Shown here: positions 62,199 to 64,000 of the stretch, one piece after another
How the letters are laid out: each line of letters begins with the position of its first letter
Position numbering within the stretch: position 1 is the stretch's first letter
NCBI RefSeq assembly: GCF_900114995.1
Contig: NZ_FOUX01000004.1
Coordinates: 496,001-560,000 of the forward strand
Length of the DNA: 64,000 nucleotides
Direction of reading: 5' to 3'
Source of the DNA: Chitinophaga sp. YR627
GTDB lineage: Bacteria > Bacteroidota > Bacteroidia > Chitinophagales > Chitinophagaceae
The notes under the pieces: model-generated
What the model was told of the DNA's origin: nothing
Database searches by the model: none
Seen by the model: only the letters and a program-made list of their open reading frames with translations
Program-made: the position numbers and the translations under genes

Positions 62199-62645
62199 AT
62201 GAATATGAAACACTTAATATTATTATTCTCCGGATTGCTGATCGGAGGCCTGGCTATGGCCCAGGACGGACCTATTGCCAGTAGCGGCGGCGTAAAAGTG
62301 GTAAAAGACAGTCGTCTGGACCTGCTGATCAGAAAACAGATCTACATCAACACCCTGGCTATCCGTAACCAGCCGGGCTTCAGGGTACAGGTCATTTCTA
62401 CCAACAAAAGAAATGAAGCCAATGATGTAAAGGCACGTACCATGCAGTTATACCCTGATTACCGTACTTATCTGGATTACCAGGCCCCTTACTTCAAGGT
62501 GCGCGTAGGTGACTTTAAAACCCGTGAAGAAGCCACTGAGCTCAGAGAGAAAATGAGCACCAGTTTCCCGGGAGGCGTATTTGTTGTACCTGCCATTATT
62601 AATCTGTCACCTGAGAAAGAAGCCGGTAATGAAGAATCGTATTAA
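62199..62645 (+). CDS. Exported SPOR-domain protein
   Basis: 148 residues. Signal peptide (MNMKHLILLFSGLLIGGLAMAQ) and a SPOR domain filling the C-terminal 90 residues: RNQPGFRVQVISTNKRNEANDVKARTMQLYP, YLDYQAPYFKVRVGDFKTREEATELREKMSTSFPGGVFVVPAIINL. SPOR domains bind denuded peptidoglycan glycan strands, often at the septum. It starts 4 bases after deoC and its last 17 bases overlap the start of the M20 gene, so translation of the two is coupled. Confidence 0.9.
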   Translation: MNMKHLILLFSGLLIGGLAMAQDGPIASSGGVKVVKDSRLDLLIRKQIYINTLAIRNQPGFRVQVISTNKRNEANDVKARTMQLYPDYRTYLDYQAPYFKVRVGDFKTREEATELREKMSTSFPGGVFVVPAIINLSPEKEAGNEESY

Positions 62646-63804
62646 AGAACTGGCGCAGCAATATGCGCCGGAGTTCGTTGCTATCCGCCGTCACATTCAC
62701 GCTCATCCTGAATTATCCTTCCAGGAATATGAAACATCCAAATTCATACAACAGAAACTGGACGAATTCGGCGTATCCTACACTGCTGGTATTGCCGGAA
62801 CCGGCATTATCGCTACCATAGCAGGTAAAAATCCATCTTCCAAAACCATCGCGTTACGGGCTGATATGGATGCACTCCCTATCACCGAAGCGAACGATGT
62901 ACCTTATAAATCACTCAATACAGGCGTCATGCATGCCTGCGGGCACGACGTACACACTACCTGTGTACTGGGCGCTACCCGCATCCTGCAAGAGCTGAAA
63001 GATGAATTTGAAGGTACTATCAGAGTGTTGTTCCAGCCAGGTGAAGAAAAACACCCGGGAGGAGCCAGCCTGATGATACAGGATGGAGCACTGGAAAATC
63101 CCCGCCCTGACGCGATACTGGGTATGCACGTGCAGCCAAGTATGGAGGCAGGTAAACTCGGCTTCCGCGCCGGACAGTACATGGCCAGCGCTGATGAGAT
63201 CTATATTACGATCAAAGGAAAAGGCGGTCACGCAGCTTTACCTCACCTGACAGTAGATACCATTCTCGTGGCATCTCACCTGGTGGTAAGTCTGCAACAG
63301 GTGATCAGCCGTAACAATAATCCGTTTTCACCGTCCGTGCTGAGCATTTGTGCTTTCAATGGCGGTTATACAACAAACGTCATCCCCAGTGAGGTAAAGC
63401 TCATGGGTACTTTCAGGGCGATGGACGAAACATGGCGCTTTAAAGCGCATGAGATCATCAAAAAACAGGCGACCGAACTGGCGCATGCGATGGGAGCGGA
63501 GATCGATATTGAAATACTCGTAGGTTATCCCTGCCTGTACAATAACGAGGCTGTAACCGGCAAAGCACGCGGTCTGGCAGAAGATTATCTGGGCCTATCC
63601 AATGTAGAAGATACAGAAGTACGTATGGGTGCAGAAGACTTTGCCTTCTATTCACAGATCGTTCCAGCCTGTTTCTTCCGCTTAGGTACTGGTAATATCT
63701 CCCGTGGTATCACCTCCGGTGTGCATACGCCGACCTTCGACGTAGATGAAAATGCCATCGAAGTAGGTATTGGTACCATGGCATGGCTGGCCACCCAATT
63801 CTGA
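62629..63804 (+). CDS. M20-family amidohydrolase
   Basis: 391 residues from the ATG at 62629 (MKNRIKELAQQYAPEFVAIRRHIHAHPELSFQEYET). The upstream TTG at 62581 would add 16 residues and is rejected. Dinuclear metal hydrolase of the M20D type (amidohydrolase / N-acyl-amino acid deacylase): MHACGHDVHTTCVLGA (Cys104, His106, Asp107), RVLFQPGEEKHPGGASLMIQDG, GMHVQPSMEAGKLGFRAG, RMGAEDFAFYSQIV and GVHTPTFDVDENA. Lacks a signal peptide, so cytosolic. Likely splits an N-acyl amino acid or a peptide from wall turnover, given its SPOR neighbour. Confidence 0.92.
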   Translation: MKNRIKELAQQYAPEFVAIRRHIHAHPELSFQEYETSKFIQQKLDEFGVSYTAGIAGTGIIATIAGKNPSSKTIALRADMDALPITEANDVPYKSLNTGVMHACGHDVHTTCVLGATRILQELKDEFEGTIRVLFQPGEEKHPGGASLMIQDGALENPRPDAILGMHVQPSMEAGKLGFRAGQYMASADEIYITIKGKGGHAALPHLTVDTILVASHLVVSLQQVISRNNNPFSPSVLSICAFNGGYTTNVIPSEVKLMGTFRAMDETWRFKAHEIIKKQATELAHAMGAEIDIEILVGYPCLYNNEAVTGKARGLAEDYLGLSNVEDTEVRMGAEDFAFYSQIVPACFFRLGTGNISRGITSGVHTPTFDVDENAIEVGIGTMAWLATQF

Positions 63805-63827
63805 TACAATAGCTTATTATATTGAGA

Positions 63828-63855
63828 AAAGCCGTTCGCATATGCGGACGGCTTT
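63828..63855 (+). terminator. Terminator of the deoC-SPOR-M20 unit
   Basis: AAAGCCGT (63828-63835) pairs with ACGGCTTT (63848-63855); an inner CGCATATGCG palindrome extends the stem, with one mismatch. A T-rich tail follows. Confidence 0.88.
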
Positions 63856-63880
63856 CTTTTTATCTAAACTAAAGTAACCA

Positions 63881-63907
63881 AAGAGGTCCGCTGGAAAGCA
63901 GACCTCT
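63881..63907. terminator. Hairpin between the M20 gene and the partial gene
   Basis: AGAGGTC ... GACCTCT with a 12-base loop, about 40 bases beyond the partial gene's stop on the minus strand. The minus-strand tail TTTGGTTACTTTAG is only moderately T-rich, so its terminator role is uncertain. Confidence 0.5.
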
Positions 63908-63946
63908 ATCAACATAGCCTTTTTGTCTTATCGTTATAAAAAAAGT

Positions 63947-64000
63947 TTATCTGATCTTTTTGATAGATGCTGCGGATATGCCTTCCATGCGGAATACAGC
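63947..64000 (-). CDS. C-terminal fragment of a gene running off the window
   Basis: A minus-strand frame enters at the right edge and ends AVFRMEGISAASIKKIR then TAA. Only 17 codons are visible. I cannot name the family. A short 3' region and a hairpin follow, so this looks like a genuine gene end rather than chance. Confidence 0.45.
   Translation of the reverse strand, partial: AVFRMEGISAASIKKIR

Overview
The window looks like chromosome of a soil-type Bacteroidota, most likely Chitinophaga or a close relative in Chitinophagaceae. The reasons are two SusC/SusD pairs, a protein with a type IX secretion sorting domain, many DUF1080 (3-keto-disaccharide hydrolase family) and ThuA-like proteins, promoters of the TTTG-N19/20-TAnnTTTG type, weak Shine-Dalgarno signals, and a SecA with the insertions and SEC-C tail usual in this phylum. 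I saw no rRNA, tRNA, CRISPR array, insertion sequence or prophage. This assignment is inference from gene content, not from a database search.

Layout. 1-9 kb is mostly housekeeping: ribonuclease Y, a small DUF1080 protein, purine nucleoside phosphorylase, an AT-rich membrane protein, ScpB with a very long acidic tail, a lone atpG, a WG-repeat protein and a DJ-1/PfpI protein. 9-15.5 kb is a glycan-uptake locus: susC-susD on the minus strand and a two-domain DUF1080 protein diverging from it, with two LacI-type operator-like palindromes placed over the two divergent promoters. 15.7-24.6 kb holds independent genes: a DUF885 peptidase-like lipoprotein, YjbR, a T9SS cargo protein, an orphan FtsX-type permease, a TSUP permease and a small membrane protein.

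24.8-31.7 kb is a complete six-gene ebo cluster (eboA to eboF, transcribed leftwards), implicated in other phyla in making or exporting a small molecule across the inner membrane. No obvious scaffold-producing gene sits beside it. 32-34.6 kb has a c-type-heme VCBS-propeller lipoprotein and a zeta-toxin-like kinase overlapping a 61-residue partner. 34.7-39.8 kb is a second susCD pair. 41-42.4 kb is an RtcB-PrfH pair (RNA ligase plus specialised release factor, a ribosome-repair module) with a strong promoter and an unusually long leader.

43-51.5 kb is a leftward cluster of a Gfo/Idh/MocA oxidoreductase, sugar phosphate isomerase-like protein, cytochrome c, DUF1080 hydrolase, ThuA protein and a 1138-residue ThuA/sugar-dehydrogenase/PKD/cytochrome c fusion. 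Together these suggest oxidative (3-keto-sugar type) glycoside breakdown in the envelope. 52-55.7 kb has a GT2 glycosyltransferase with a polytopic GT-C-like partner and a DUF4253 lipoprotein. 56-59.4 kb is secA. 59.5-61.4 kb is a Septu-like (PtuA/PtuB) ATPase-HNH defence pair whose HNH gene appears broken. 61.5-63.8 kb is deoC, a SPOR protein and an M20 amidohydrolase, and a partial gene runs off the right edge.

Two non-coding themes stand out. First, a family of AT-rich inverted elements built from GAATTA(C/A)GAAT-like words recurs in at least six intergenic places, often touching a start or stop codon. Second, there are several unexplained structured or repeated stretches: a 21-bp perfect inverted repeat after the nucleoside phosphorylase gene, a 78-nt wobble-compatible hairpin after the DUF885 gene, five 11-bp TTCGTCGC repeats, and a 17-bp tandem duplication upstream of the second susC.
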